A stretch of 64,000 nt of DNA from Mesorhizobium sangaii. GTDB lineage: Bacteria; Pseudomonadota; Alphaproteobacteria; Rhizobiales; Rhizobiaceae. How positions within the stretch are numbered: position 1 is the first letter of the stretch; each line of letters begins with the position of its first letter. Of the stretch, positions 52,781-63,153 are shown in pieces. The notes below the pieces were generated by a model, which saw nothing but the letters and a program-made list of their open reading frames with translations, was not told the DNA's origin and made no database searches. A program made the position numbers and the translations under genes. Location of the stretch: NCBI RefSeq assembly GCF_014207355.1, contig NZ_JACHEF010000007.1, positions 310,001-374,000 of the forward strand. Reading direction: 5' to 3'.

Positions 52781-52852
52781 GTTCTGTTTGGGCCACGCCT
52801 ATCCGGACGGAGCTTCCGTAACGTTCACCAGGCGACTTAGGGAGGATTCCTA

Positions 52853-53845
52853 ATGAAATTCGTAACCAGCATTCTCAACCGCCGCGCCGTGATGACGCTG
52901 GCGGCAGCCTCGATGCTCGCCGGCGTCATGCATTCGGCGCCGGCTTCGGCGGCGGACGTGACCATTCCGATCATCGTCAAGGACACCACGTCGTTCTACT
53001 GGCAGATCGTTCTGGCCGGCGCCCGCAAGGCCGGCAAGGACCTCGGTGTCAACGTACCGGAACTCGGCGCCCAGGCTGAAACCGATGTCAACGGCCAGAT
53101 CTCGATCCTCGAGAATGCCGTCGCCGGCAACCCGGCCGCCGTCGTCATCGCGCCGACCGAAGCCAAGGCGCTTGGCAAGCCGATCGACGAAGCCGCTGCC
53201 AAGGTCAAGGTTATCGGCATCGACTCCGGCGCCGACTCCAAGGCCTTCACCTCGTTCTTGACCACCGACAACGTGCAGGGCGGCCGCGTCGCCGCGGACG
53301 GTCTTGCAGCAGCCATCGGCGCGGCCAATGGTGGTAAGGTCGAGGGCAAGGTCGCCTTGATCACGGCACTTCCCGGCGCCGGCTCGCTGGAGCAGCGCGC
53401 CCAGGGCTTCAAGGAACAGCTCAAGGCAAAATATCCGGGCCTCGAGCTCGTCGCCGACAAATATGCCGACGGCCAGGCCACCACCGGCCTCAACATCGCC
53501 ACCGACCTGATCACCGCCAATCCGGACCTGAAGGGCATCTTCGCTTCCAACCTGATCATGGCGCAGGGCGTTGGCCAGGCGATCGCAGAGAACAACCTTG
53601 CCGGCAAGGTCGGGCTGATCGGCTTCGACAGCGACGAGAAGCTGATCAAGTTCCTCAATGACGGCGTCATTTCCGGCCTCGTTGTCCAGGACCCCTACCG
53701 GATGGGCTATGACGGCATCAAGACGGCGCTCGCCGCCTCGAAGGGCGAGAAGGTCGAGGCCAATGTCGACACAGGCGCCAACCTCGTCACCAAGGCCAAC
53801 ATGAAAGAGCCAAAGATCGACGCGCTGCTCAACCCGAAGCTCTGA
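52853..53845 (+). CDS. Sugar ABC transporter substrate-binding protein (RbsB type)
   Basis: A 330-residue periplasmic protein of the ribose/galactose class. The signal region is MKFVTSILNRRAVMTLAAAS (a twin-Arg pair is present, but Sec export is usual), cut at SAA-DVT. Sugar-site features are the Phe/Trp pair in KDTTSFYWQIV, IGIDSGADS and GLIGFDSDEKL. It is followed by the ATPase and permease genes. A hairpin just after its stop (53863-53889) may raise its mRNA stability. The ligand is probably a pentose or 6-deoxyhexose judging from the neighbouring enzymes. Confidence 0.92.
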   Translation: MKFVTSILNRRAVMTLAAASMLAGVMHSAPASAADVTIPIIVKDTTSFYWQIVLAGARKAGKDLGVNVPELGAQAETDVNGQISILENAVAGNPAAVVIAPTEAKALGKPIDEAAAKVKVIGIDSGADSKAFTSFLTTDNVQGGRVAADGLAAAIGAANGGKVEGKVALITALPGAGSLEQRAQGFKEQLKAKYPGLELVADKYADGQATTGLNIATDLITANPDLKGIFASNLIMAQGVGQAIAENNLAGKVGLIGFDSDEKLIKFLNDGVISGLVVQDPYRMGYDGIKTALAASKGEKVEANVDTGANLVTKANMKEPKIDALLNPKL

Positions 53846-53862
53846 ACCGCCGCATCCAAATC

Positions 53863-53889
53863 GTTTCCGGGGCCTCGCGCCCCGGAAAC
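53863..53889 (+). promoter_or_regulatory. Intra-operon hairpin after the RbsB-type gene
   Basis: GTTTCCGGGGC and GCCCCGGAAAC form a perfect 11-bp stem with a 5-base loop, 17 bp after the stop. No T-run follows, so read-through to the ATPase gene is expected. Confidence 0.65.
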
Positions 53890-54003
53890 ATCCACTGCCG
53901 GCACAAACGGCTTGGCAATCCACTAGGTTGAGCTAGGCTGCCTTTCGAGGCGTATCCTTGCCTTGCAGCGTGCCAATCGTGAGGCCAATCTGGGAGGATT
54001 GTC

Positions 54004-55553
<1,550 letters not shown>

Positions 55554-55557
<4 letters not shown>

Positions 55558-56522
55558 GCACCGAGGCGATTGCTGCCGAAAAACCGAAGCGCAACTACAA
55601 TGCCCTGTTCGGGCTGACGCTGCTGGCGCTGCTGGTGCTGCTGTGGGTCATCCTGTCACTGTCGACATCAAGCTTTGCTTCGGCCAACAACATCTCGAAC
55701 CTGCTGCGCCAGGGCTCGATGATCGCCATCCTGGCCGTCGGCCAGACCTTCGTCATCATCACCGGCGGCATCGATCTTTCGGTCGGCGCCGTGGTTGGCT
55801 TCGCCACCGTCATAGCCGCGATGCTGATCAATGCCGGCGTCCCGGTCTTCCTCGCCATCCTCATCACCTTGCTGGTCGGCGTCGCCATCGGCCTGTTCCA
55901 TGGCTTCGGCATCGTCAAGATGGGGCTGCCACCCTTCATCATCACGCTGGCGACGCTGACGTCGTTGCGCGGCATCGGTCTTTTGATGACCAACGGCAAT
56001 TCGATCTCGATCAACAACGATGCCTTTCAGGAGTTCTCACGCAACTCCTTCCTCGGCGTCCCCAACCTGTTCTGGATGGTGATCCTGGTCGGTATTCCGG
56101 CCTACATCTTCCTCCATCACAGCCGTTGGGGACGGTATTTGTTCTCGGTCGGCTCCAATGCCGAGGCGTCGCGCCTGTCCGGCGTCAATGTCCAGCGAAC
56201 CATCTACATGGCGTACACGCTGTCGGGCCTCTGCGCGGCGTTCGTCGGCGTGTTGCTGGCCTCACGCATCGGCATCGGCAACCCGACCCAGGCCGAGGGT
56301 TGGGAGTTGCAGGCGATCGCATCGTCGGTGATCGGCGGCACCTCGCTGTTCGGCGCGGTCGGCTCGGTGCACGGGCCGCTGCTCGGCGCCTTCATTCTGG
56401 CCACCATCAACAACGGCGCCAATCTCTTGAACGTCAACGCCTTCTGGCAGCGCATCATCACCGGCGCGCTGATCATCATTATCGTCTATTTCGACGGTCT
56501 GCGTCGCCGCGGTGGCAAGTGA
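55554..56522 (+). CDS. Sugar ABC transporter permease (RbsC type)
   Basis: A 322-residue inner-membrane permease of the BPD_transp_2 family with about nine or ten hydrophobic segments. Family motifs are GQTFVIITGGIDLSVGAVVG, MGLPPFIITLATL and AIASSVIGGTSLFGAVGSVH. ATG 55554 overlaps the ATPase stop (ATGA); the longer frame back to 55269 is an out-of-frame shadow of the ATPase gene. It completes the RbsBAC-type importer. Confidence 0.94.
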
Positions 56523-56596
56523 CAACAATTTGAGATCGATCGCCGGTCCTGTCATGCAAATGGGCCGGCGATTTTCATGACAAACTGGATTGAAGC

Positions 56597-57613
56597 ATGA
56601 AAGCCGTTATCTGCCGCTCGCCTGGCGAGCTCGTCCTGGAAGACCGCCCGGCACCGAGCGCGCCACCTCCCGGCTGGGCGCTGGTGGCTGTCAGCCATGT
56701 CGGCATCTGCGGCACCGACTATCATATCTTCGAAGGCAAGCACCCATTCCTCGCCTATCCCCGCATCATGGGCCATGAAGTGTCGGGAACGATCGTCGAG
56801 ACCGGCGAAGGCGTCGAACTTTCCGCTGGCGAGCCGGTGGTCATCAATCCCTATCTTTCCTGCGGCAAGTGCATCGCCTGCCGGCACGGCAAGCCGAATT
56901 GCTGCGTCAGGATCGAGGTGCTCGGCGTCCATCGCGACGGCGCCATGTGCGAACGGATTCTGGTGCCGGCACAAAATCTCTATCCGGCAAATGGCCTGTC
57001 GCTGGCCGACGCCGCAGCTGTCGAGTTCCTGGCCATCGGCGCGCATGCAGTGCGGCGCGCAAGCGCCGATCCCGGCGCCCGCACGCTGGTCATCGGCGCC
57101 GGTCCGATCGGGCTCGGCACCGCCATCTTCGCCGGCATCGCCGGGCTTGACGTGACGCTGCTCGACATGAGCAGCGAACGGCTTGCCTTTGCCGCGAACG
57201 AGCTCGGTTTCCAGACCCTCGACGGCTCTAGCGGCGCGGTGCCCGATCTGGTCGGGCAGGCGACCGGTGGCGAGGGCTTCGACGTGGTCTTCGACGCCAC
57301 CGGCAACACCCGGTCGGTGCAGTCGGCTTTCGCCCATGTCGCGCATGGCGGAACACTGGTGCTGGTCAGCGTCGTCAAGGACGACATCAGCTTTTCCGAT
57401 CCGGAATTCCACAAGCGCGAGATGACCCTGATCGGCAGCCGCAATGCGTTGCGCGCCGACTTCGACCACGTCACCGCCTCGATCCGCAACGGCGCCGTGC
57501 CGTTGGCCAAGCTCGTCACCCACCGCACCACGCTGGCCGGCACGCCTCGCGATCTCGCGCGCTGGGCACATGAGAAATCCGGTCTGATCAAGGCTGTGAT
57601 TGAGGTCGGATAG
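56597..57613 (+). CDS. Zinc-binding alcohol (polyol/gulonate-type) dehydrogenase
   Basis: A 338-residue MDR dehydrogenase. Catalytic zinc ligands are in GICGTDYH and GHEVSG; structural zinc is held by the four Cys of SCGKCIACRHGKPNCC; the cofactor site is VIGAGPIGLGTAIFA (~residues 160-174). It resembles L-gulonate 5-dehydrogenase, galactitol-1-phosphate dehydrogenase and 2-keto-3-deoxy-fuconate-type dehydrogenases. Given the aldose dehydrogenase and dehydratase in the cluster, oxidation of a sugar acid or keto-deoxy acid is plausible. Its TAG stop abuts a palindromic repeat. Confidence 0.9.
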   Translation: MKAVICRSPGELVLEDRPAPSAPPPGWALVAVSHVGICGTDYHIFEGKHPFLAYPRIMGHEVSGTIVETGEGVELSAGEPVVINPYLSCGKCIACRHGKPNCCVRIEVLGVHRDGAMCERILVPAQNLYPANGLSLADAAAVEFLAIGAHAVRRASADPGARTLVIGAGPIGLGTAIFAGIAGLDVTLLDMSSERLAFAANELGFQTLDGSSGAVPDLVGQATGGEGFDVVFDATGNTRSVQSAFAHVAHGGTLVLVSVVKDDISFSDPEFHKREMTLIGSRNALRADFDHVTASIRNGAVPLAKLVTHRTTLAGTPRDLARWAHEKSGLIKAVIEVG

Positions 57614-57650
57614 GAGCAATCCCAGGAAAAGTGTGAAGCGGTTTTCTGGG
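57614..57650 (+). repeat. Short palindromic repeat, copy B
   Basis: It starts GAGCAATCCCAGGAAAAGTG followed by a CGGTTTTCTGGGG block, matching 51407-51454 in the opposite orientation. It starts immediately after the dehydrogenase stop codon. A diverged GAGGGAATTGC follows to about 57685. Confidence 0.65.
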
Positions 57651-57716
57651 GAAAAGCGCTTGGCGCGTTCCCTGAGGGAATTGCATCAGACAATCGAGAC
57701 AACCGGCGGTGTCGGA

Positions 57717-58472
57717 TCACAACGCTGACAATTTGAGTTCGACCCGCTCGGCCGGGAAACGTGACTCGGAAAACTGGATCGGTTGGCCGTCGGGTGTGAC
57801 GTTGACGGCGACCGTGACCAGCACGATGGCGCCGGGCTGCAGGTCGAGGTCGGCGAGGTCGGCGGCATCGGCATGGCGCGCTGACAGCATGGTCGATTGC
57901 CTGAGATAATCGTCTATGCCGAAACGTGCCAGCGATGCGGTGATCGAGCCGGTTTGCGCCATGGCGGCGTCGATGCCGGCAAAGCGCCTGGCCTCAAACC
58001 AGCCGGCAGCACGCGACACCGGGCGACCATCGGCTTCGCCGCGCGTTTCCAGCCGGATCACGTCATTCCCCCTGGCGAGGCCAAGCCCCTCGGCGACGCG
58101 CTGGCTGGCCGGCTCCACCGACGAGGCAAGCAGGACTATATGCCGTTCCGACGCCTGCCCTTGCAGGCCTGCTGAAAACCGTGTGCGCGCGCCGATCGGA
58201 TAGGACAGCCGCTTGCGCGACAGCACGAAGGTGCCGCGTCCCTGTTCGGCCCGCAGCACCCCTTCCTGTACAAGGGCTGCTATGGCACTGCGCACCGTGT
58301 GACGGTTGACGCCATAGCGCTCGGCCAGCGCAACCTCCGGCGGCAGCGCTGCATTCTCGGCGAAATCGCCGATGGCGATCGCATGCAGGATCTTGTCGGC
58401 GATCTGCCGCCACAGCGAGACACCACTCCGCCGCTCGATGCCGTCCGCTTCCACTTCCAGCTGCCCGACCAT
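57717..58472 (-). CDS. phnF: PhnF-like GntR/HutC family regulator of phosphonate metabolism
   Basis: A 251-residue regulator. The winged helix (~residues 20-85) has PPEVALAERYGVNRHTVRSA and IAALVQEGVLRAEQGRGTFV; a UTRA ligand domain (~95-250) follows. It is transcribed away from phnGHIJKL, as PhnF is elsewhere, and a perfect palindrome lies before phnG. ATG 58472 is preferred over ATG 58502, because the latter's own codon overlaps a Pho-box-like repeat and its ribosome site would touch the codon. It likely represses the operon in the absence of a phosphonate-derived ligand. Confidence 0.88.
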   Translation of the reverse strand: MVGQLEVEADGIERRSGVSLWRQIADKILHAIAIGDFAENAALPPEVALAERYGVNRHTVRSAIAALVQEGVLRAEQGRGTFVLSRKRLSYPIGARTRFSAGLQGQASERHIVLLASSVEPASQRVAEGLGLARGNDVIRLETRGEADGRPVSRAAGWFEARRFAGIDAAMAQTGSITASLARFGIDDYLRQSTMLSARHADAADLADLDLQPGAIVLVTVAVNVTPDGQPIQFSESRFPAERVELKLSAL

Positions 58473-58495
58473 TAATTGCCCCAGCCTTCCATTGC

Positions 58496-58513
58496 TTGTC
58501 ATCCACCCGTCAT
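58496..58513 (+). promoter_or_regulatory. Pho-box-like direct repeat upstream of the phn operon
   Basis: TTGTCAT-CCAC-CCGTCAT has the 7-4-7 spacing of the PhoB site CTGTCAT-N4-CTGTCAT with one mismatch in each half. It is 21 bp upstream of TATAAT (58535-58540), so phosphate starvation control by PhoB is likely. Confidence 0.65.
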
Positions 58514-58534
58514 GGACTCGCGATAGATAATAGG

Positions 58535-58540
58535 TATAAT
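58535..58540 (+). promoter_or_regulatory. -10 hexamer of the phn operon
   Basis: A perfect TATAAT with no good -35; activation by PhoB at the site upstream would compensate. It is ~50 bp before phnG. Confidence 0.5.
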
Positions 58541-58548
58541 TTGTATAG

Positions 58549-58568
58549 TTGTCTATATCAATAGACAA
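58549..58568. promoter_or_regulatory. Perfect palindrome, probable PhnF operator
   Basis: TTGTCTATATCAATAGACAA has 8-bp arms around ATCA, lying between the -10 and the phnG start. PhnF-type HutC regulators bind short T-rich palindromes of this kind. Confidence 0.7.
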
Positions 58569-58592
58569 ATTTAGCCAAGAGGAATGTTGCTC

Positions 58593-59054
58593 ATGCGAGG
58601 ACAGGAAGCCCGCGATCGGGCCGAGCGCAAGGCCGCCATGGCAACACTGGCGCAATCCAGCGGCGATGACGTCGTCCGGCTCTGGAACGCTACCGGGCTG
58701 CCCTCGGAAGCTGAGCTGCTGCGCGGCCCGGAGACCGGCTTGGTCACCGTGCGCGGCCGCATCGGCGGTGGCGGCTCCCCCTTCAATGTCGGTGAGACGA
58801 CGGTTACCCGCGCCACTGTCCGGTTGCCGTCCGGACAGGTCGGCCACTGCTATGCGCTTGGCCGCGACAAGCAGAAGGCAAGGCTGGCGGCGATCGCCGA
58901 CGCGTTGTGGCAGGACCCGGCGCGTCGCGCCGAGGTCGAGACCGGGCTCATAGCGCCTCTGCGGTCGGCTCTGGCCACGGCGCATGAACGGCGCCGCGCC
59001 GAGACGGCGGCAACGAAGGTGGATTTCTTCACCATGGTTCGCGGAGAAGACTGA
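58593..59054 (+). CDS. phnG: C-P lyase subunit PhnG
   Basis: A protein of about 153 residues, a core subunit of the carbon-phosphorus lyase complex (PhnGHIJ) that transfers phosphonate to ATP and cleaves the C-P bond. Typical features are ETGLVTVRGRIGGGGSPFNV and VGETTVTRATVRLPSGQVGH. ATG 58593 with AGGA nine bases upstream is favoured over ATG 58584, which would touch that site. The stop overlaps phnH by one base (TGATG). Confidence 0.92.
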   Translation: MRGQEARDRAERKAAMATLAQSSGDDVVRLWNATGLPSEAELLRGPETGLVTVRGRIGGGGSPFNVGETTVTRATVRLPSGQVGHCYALGRDKQKARLAAIADALWQDPARRAEVETGLIAPLRSALATAHERRRAETAATKVDFFTMVRGED

Positions 59055-59665
59055 TGGACATCGCAGCGCAATCGATCGAGGGCGGTTTCGCCGATCCGGT
59101 CTTCGACGCCCAGACCGTGTTTCGCGCCGTCATGGACGCGATGGCGCGGCCGGGCAGCCTGCAATCCCTGCCCGCCTTCGCCCGCCCGCCGGTGCCGTTT
59201 TCAGCGACCGCCGGCGCCGTAGCGCTGGCGCTTTGCGACAACGACACCCCGCTCTGGCTCGATCCCGCTTTGCAGGCCTCCGCCGCGATCAAATCCTGGC
59301 TTGGTTTCCACACCGGTGCGCCCCTGGCCAACACACCGGCCGATGCACATTTCGCCCTCATTGCCGCGCCAGCAGAGATGATGGCGCTCGATGGTTTTTC
59401 GCAAGGTACCCAGGACTATCCCGACCGCTCCACCACGCTGATCCTGCAAGTCAGCGACATCGCCTCGGGTGCCCCGCTGCTGCTCGAAGGCCCCGGCATC
59501 GAGACCAGTGCGACGATCGCGCCGGCGCAGATGCCGCGTCATTTCGTCGAACAGTGGAAGCAGAACATCAAGCGCTTTCCGCGCGGCGTCGATATCATCC
59601 TCGCCACATCGGACGGCGTCGCCTGCCTGCCGCGCACAACGCGCATCAAGACGATGGGGGCCTGA
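59054..59665 (+). CDS. phnH: C-P lyase subunit PhnH
   Basis: A 203-residue subunit of the PhnGHIJ core complex. It shows GGFADPVFDAQTVFRAVMDA and MARPGSLQSLP, characteristic of PhnH N-termini, and LEGPGIETSA in the centre. PhnH is a pyridoxal-transferase-like fold without known activity of its own. Translation is coupled to phnG (TGATG), and phnI starts one base after its stop. Confidence 0.92.
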   Translation: MDIAAQSIEGGFADPVFDAQTVFRAVMDAMARPGSLQSLPAFARPPVPFSATAGAVALALCDNDTPLWLDPALQASAAIKSWLGFHTGAPLANTPADAHFALIAAPAEMMALDGFSQGTQDYPDRSTTLILQVSDIASGAPLLLEGPGIETSATIAPAQMPRHFVEQWKQNIKRFPRGVDIILATSDGVACLPRTTRIKTMGA

Positions 59666-59666
59666 G

Positions 59667-60779
59667 ATGTACGTCGCGGTAAAAGGTGGCGAGGCGGCCA
59701 TTGCCAACGCGCACAGCCTGCTCGCCGACCGGCGGCGCGGCGACCGTTCGGTGCCCGCCCTTCGGCTCGACCAGATCGTCGAACAGTTGGCGCTTGGCGT
59801 CGACCGGGTGATGAGCGAAGGCTCGCTCTACGACCGCGAGTTGGCGGCGCTTGCCATCGTCCAGGCGCGCGGCGACCTGATCGAGGCGATCTTCCTGGTG
59901 CGCGCCTACCGCACCACGTTGCCGCGCTTCGGCTATTCCAAGGCGATCGACACCGCCACCATGCTGGTCGAGCGGCGCGTTTCGGCGACCTACAAGGACC
60001 TGCCCGGCGGCCAGCTGCTCGGCCCGACCTTCGACTACACGCACCGGCTGCTCGACCCCGAGCTTGCCGCCGGCGGCGATGTCGCGGAGCCGCTGCAGCG
60101 CGAGACCGAAACGCAGGCCATGCCCCGCGTCTCGGCGATCCTGGCCCGAGAGGGGCTGATCGAACCGGATGGGGAGATGCCGCAGGACCATGTCCCCGGC
60201 GACATCACCCGCGAGCCGCTGGAATTCCCGATGGCGCGCGATATCCGCCTGCAGGCGCTGTCACGCGGCGATGAGGGCTTCTTGCTGGCGCTCGGCTATT
60301 CCACGCAGCGCGGCTATGCCCGCAACCATCCCTTCGTCGGCGAGATCCGCATCGGCGAGGTCGAGCTGGAACTGGATGTCCCCGAACTCCCGTTCGCCGT
60401 GCCACTCGGCACCGTGCGGGTCACCGAATGCCAGATGGTCAACCAGTTCAAGGGCTCGGCCAAGGCGCCGCCGCAATTCACCCGCGGCTACGGCCTGGTG
60501 TTCGGCCAGAGCGAGCGCAAGGCGATGGCCATGGCGCTCTGCGACCGGGCACTGCGCGCGTCTGAACTCGGCGAAGATGTCGTCGCCGCCGCGCAGGACG
60601 AGGAGTTCGTCATCTCGCATTCCGACAATGTCCAGGCGACCGGCTTCGTCGAACACCTGAAGCTGCCGCACTACGTCGACTTCCAGGCCGAACTCGATCT
60701 CGTGCGCCGCATGCACGCCGAATACGACGCCCGCGAAAACCCGGTGAAGGCGGACGACAAGAGGGAGGCCGCGGAATGA
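59667..60779 (+). CDS. phnI: C-P lyase subunit PhnI
   Basis: A 370-residue subunit that acts as a nucleosidase/phosphonate transferase (ATP plus phosphonate to ribose-triphosphate phosphonate). It begins MYVAVKGGEAAIANAHSLLA, and contains YGLVFGQSERKAMAMALCDR and SHSDNVQATGFVEHLKLPHY, strongly conserved in PhnI. ATG 59667 is chosen; the longer frame back to 59469 overlaps phnH. The stop overlaps phnJ as ATGA. Confidence 0.95.
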   Translation: MYVAVKGGEAAIANAHSLLADRRRGDRSVPALRLDQIVEQLALGVDRVMSEGSLYDRELAALAIVQARGDLIEAIFLVRAYRTTLPRFGYSKAIDTATMLVERRVSATYKDLPGGQLLGPTFDYTHRLLDPELAAGGDVAEPLQRETETQAMPRVSAILAREGLIEPDGEMPQDHVPGDITREPLEFPMARDIRLQALSRGDEGFLLALGYSTQRGYARNHPFVGEIRIGEVELELDVPELPFAVPLGTVRVTECQMVNQFKGSAKAPPQFTRGYGLVFGQSERKAMAMALCDRALRASELGEDVVAAAQDEEFVISHSDNVQATGFVEHLKLPHYVDFQAELDLVRRMHAEYDARENPVKADDKREAAE

Positions 60780-61669
60780 CCGCTCAACCGACAGACATCG
60801 CCACCTACAACTTCGCCTATCTCGATGAACAGACCAAGCGGATGATCCGCCGCGCGATCCTCAAGGGCATCGCCATCCCTGGCTATCAGGTGCCATTCGC
60901 CTCGCGCGAGATGCCGATGCCCTATGGCTGGGGCACCGGCGGCGTCCAGGTCACCGCCTCGATCATCGGTCCCGATGATGTGCTGAAGGTCATCGACCAG
61001 GGTGCCGATGACACCACCAATGCCGTTTCGATCCGTGCCTTCTTCAAGAAGGTCGCCAATGTCGCGGTGACGACCTATACCGCGAGCGCCACCATCATCC
61101 AGACCCGCCACCGCATCCCCGAGCATCCTCTGACGGCAGGCCAGGTGCTGGTCTACCAGGTGCCGATCCCCGAACCCTTGCGATTCCTCGAGCCGCGCGA
61201 GACCGAAACGCGCAAGATGCATGCGCTGGAGGAATACGGTCTGATGCATGTCAAGCTCTACGAGGACATCGCCAGGCACGGCCGCATCGCCACCACCTAT
61301 GCCTATCCGGTCAAGGTCGAGGGTCGCTACGTGATGGACCCGTCGCCGACGCCGAAATTCGACAATCCCAAGATGCACCGCTCGCCGGCCTTGCAGCTGT
61401 TTGGCGCCGGCCGCGAAAAGCGCATCTATGCCGTGCCGCCCTTCACCGAAGTGGTCAGCCTCGACTTCGAGGACCATCCGTTCGAGGTGCAGACCTTCGA
61501 CCAGCCCTGCGCGCTGTGCGCGGCCGAGAATGTCTATCTCGACGAGGTCATCCTCGACGACCATGGCGGCCACATGTTCGTCTGCTCCGACACCGATCAC
61601 TGCGAGAAGCGGCGTGAAGAGGGCCATCGCGGCCATCTTGCCCCTGAGATGATGGAGCCGGCGCGATGA
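60776..61669 (+). CDS. phnJ: C-P lyase catalytic subunit PhnJ (radical SAM)
   Basis: A 297-residue radical-SAM enzyme that cleaves the C-P bond, releasing alkane and 5-phosphoribosyl cyclic phosphate. The four cysteines are C245, C248, C270 and C276, giving the C-x2-C-x21-C-x5-C spacing of E. coli PhnJ (C241, C244, C266, C272). GWGTGGVQVTASIIGPDDVL is the other conserved block. It overlaps phnI and phnK by 4 bp each. Confidence 0.97.
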   Translation: MTAQPTDIATYNFAYLDEQTKRMIRRAILKGIAIPGYQVPFASREMPMPYGWGTGGVQVTASIIGPDDVLKVIDQGADDTTNAVSIRAFFKKVANVAVTTYTASATIIQTRHRIPEHPLTAGQVLVYQVPIPEPLRFLEPRETETRKMHALEEYGLMHVKLYEDIARHGRIATTYAYPVKVEGRYVMDPSPTPKFDNPKMHRSPALQLFGAGREKRIYAVPPFTEVVSLDFEDHPFEVQTFDQPCALCAAENVYLDEVILDDHGGHMFVCSDTDHCEKRREEGHRGHLAPEMMEPAR

Positions 61670-62442
61670 CCGACGAACCGCTGCTGCGCGTCTCGGCGCT
61701 CTCCAAATTCTACGGCTCGCGCGTCGGCTGCGACAACGTCTCCTTCGACCTGTGGCCAGGCGAAGTTCTGGCGGTCGTCGGCGAGTCCGGCTCCGGCAAG
61801 ACGACATTGCTCAACTGCCTGTCGACCCGGCTCTTGCCGAGTTCCGGCACCGCCAGCTACCGCATGCGCGACGGCCAGTTCCGTGAACTCTACCGGATGA
61901 GCGAGGCCGAACGCCGCTTCCTGATGCGCACCGACTGGGGTTTTGTCCACCAGAACCCGGCCGACGGCCTGCGCATGACCGTGTCGGCCGGCGCCAATGT
62001 CGGCGAGCGGCTGATGGCGGTCGGCGACCGCCACTATGGCAAGATCCGCGCCACCGCCGTCGACTGGCTGTCGCGCGTCGAGATCGACGAGGACCGCATC
62101 GACGACGAGCCGCGCGCCTTTTCCGGCGGTATGCGCCAGCGCCTGCAGATCGCCCGCAACCTCGTCACCGGGCCGCGGCTGGTGTTCATGGATGAGCCGA
62201 CGGGCGGCCTCGACGTCTCGGTGCAGGCACGCCTGCTCGACCTGCTGCGCGGCCTGGTCACCGACCTTGGTCTCGCCGCCATCGTCGTCACCCACGACCT
62301 TGCCGTGGCGCGTCTTCTGTCGCAGCGCATGATGGTGATGAAGGATGGCCGCGTCGTCGAAAGCGGTCTCACCGACGGCGTGCTCGACGACCCGCGCGCA
62401 CCCTACACCCAGCTTCTCGTTTCCTCGATACTTCAGGTGTAA
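61666..62442 (+). CDS. phnK: C-P lyase ATP-binding protein PhnK
   Basis: A 258-residue ABC-type ATPase without permease partners, which binds the C-P lyase core. Walker A GESGSGKTTLLN (~residue 37), signature AFSGGMRQRLQIARN, Walker B LVFMDEPTGGLDVS and H-loop VVTHDLAVAR. The SEAERR segment and DWGFVHQNPADGLRM are PhnK-specific features. ATG overlaps the stop of phnJ. Confidence 0.95.
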   Translation: MTDEPLLRVSALSKFYGSRVGCDNVSFDLWPGEVLAVVGESGSGKTTLLNCLSTRLLPSSGTASYRMRDGQFRELYRMSEAERRFLMRTDWGFVHQNPADGLRMTVSAGANVGERLMAVGDRHYGKIRATAVDWLSRVEIDEDRIDDEPRAFSGGMRQRLQIARNLVTGPRLVFMDEPTGGLDVSVQARLLDLLRGLVTDLGLAAIVVTHDLAVARLLSQRMMVMKDGRVVESGLTDGVLDDPRAPYTQLLVSSILQV

Positions 62443-62445
62443 TCC

Positions 62446-63153
62446 ATGCCGACGCCCCTCGTTGTCTCCGACGTCGCCAAGAGCTTCACCATGCATCTGC
62501 GTGACGGCATCAAACTGCCTGTCGTCGCCGGTGTCTCGTTCTCGATCAGGGCTGGTGAATGCACCGTGCTCGGCGGCCCGTCCGGTGCCGGCAAGAGCTC
62601 GATCCTGAAGATGCTCTACGGCAACTACGCAGTCGACGAGGGCCAGATCATCGTCAAGCACGATGACGGGCTGATCGATCTCGCCACCGCCAGCCCGCGC
62701 ACCGTGCTTGCCATACGCCGGCAAACGATCGGCTATGTCAGCCAGTTCTTGCGCACCGTGCCGCGCGTCTCGGCGCTGGATGTCGTTGCCGAACCGCTGG
62801 TCGAGCGTGGCGAAGACCGCGAGAGCGCGCGTGGCAAGGCACGCGCCTTGCTGGCGCAGCTCAACCTGCCGGAAAAACTCTGGGCCTTGCCGCCGGCAAC
62901 TTTCTCCGGCGGCGAACAACAGCGCGTCAACATCGCGCGTGGCTTCATCACCGAGCACCCGATCCTGCTGCTCGACGAACCGACCGCCTCGCTCGATGCC
63001 AGGAACCGCGACGTGGTGATCGAACTCATCGCCGCCAAGAAGGCGACGGGCGTCGCTCTGCTCGGCATCTTCCACGACCACGACGTACGCGAGGCGGTTG
63101 CCGACCGCATCATCGACGTCACCGCTTTCGCGCCCGGAAAAATCGCAGCATGA
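62446..63153 (+). CDS. phnL: C-P lyase ATP-binding protein PhnL
   Basis: A 235-residue ATPase, partner of PhnK on the C-P lyase core. Walker A GGPSGAGKSSILKM (~residue 44), Q-loop YVSQFLRTVPRVSALD, signature FSGGEQQRVNIARGFI, Walker B LLLDEPTASLDARN. Three bases separate it from phnK, and its stop overlaps the hexapeptide transferase start (ATGA). Confidence 0.95.
   Translation: MPTPLVVSDVAKSFTMHLRDGIKLPVVAGVSFSIRAGECTVLGGPSGAGKSSILKMLYGNYAVDEGQIIVKHDDGLIDLATASPRTVLAIRRQTIGYVSQFLRTVPRVSALDVVAEPLVERGEDRESARGKARALLAQLNLPEKLWALPPATFSGGEQQRVNIARGFITEHPILLLDEPTASLDARNRDVVIELIAAKKATGVALLGIFHDHDVREAVADRIIDVTAFAPGKIAA

Larger units (their letters stand above)
52516..52852. other. 337-bp control region upstream of the RbsB-type binding protein
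   Basis: No gene is seen. It holds a perfect ATGGAAT-TAAT-ATTCCAT palindrome (52605-52622), a smaller GAATG-AA-CATTC one (52578-52589) and, nearer the gene, an AAAACA...TGTTTT repeat followed by GATAAA that resembles the dehydratase control region. A promoter for the importer operon is expected here. Confidence 0.6.

Noticed and set aside
61597..63081. 494-codon minus-strand frame
   Set aside because: It is antisense to phnK and phnL, which have full ATPase motifs; the frame has none.
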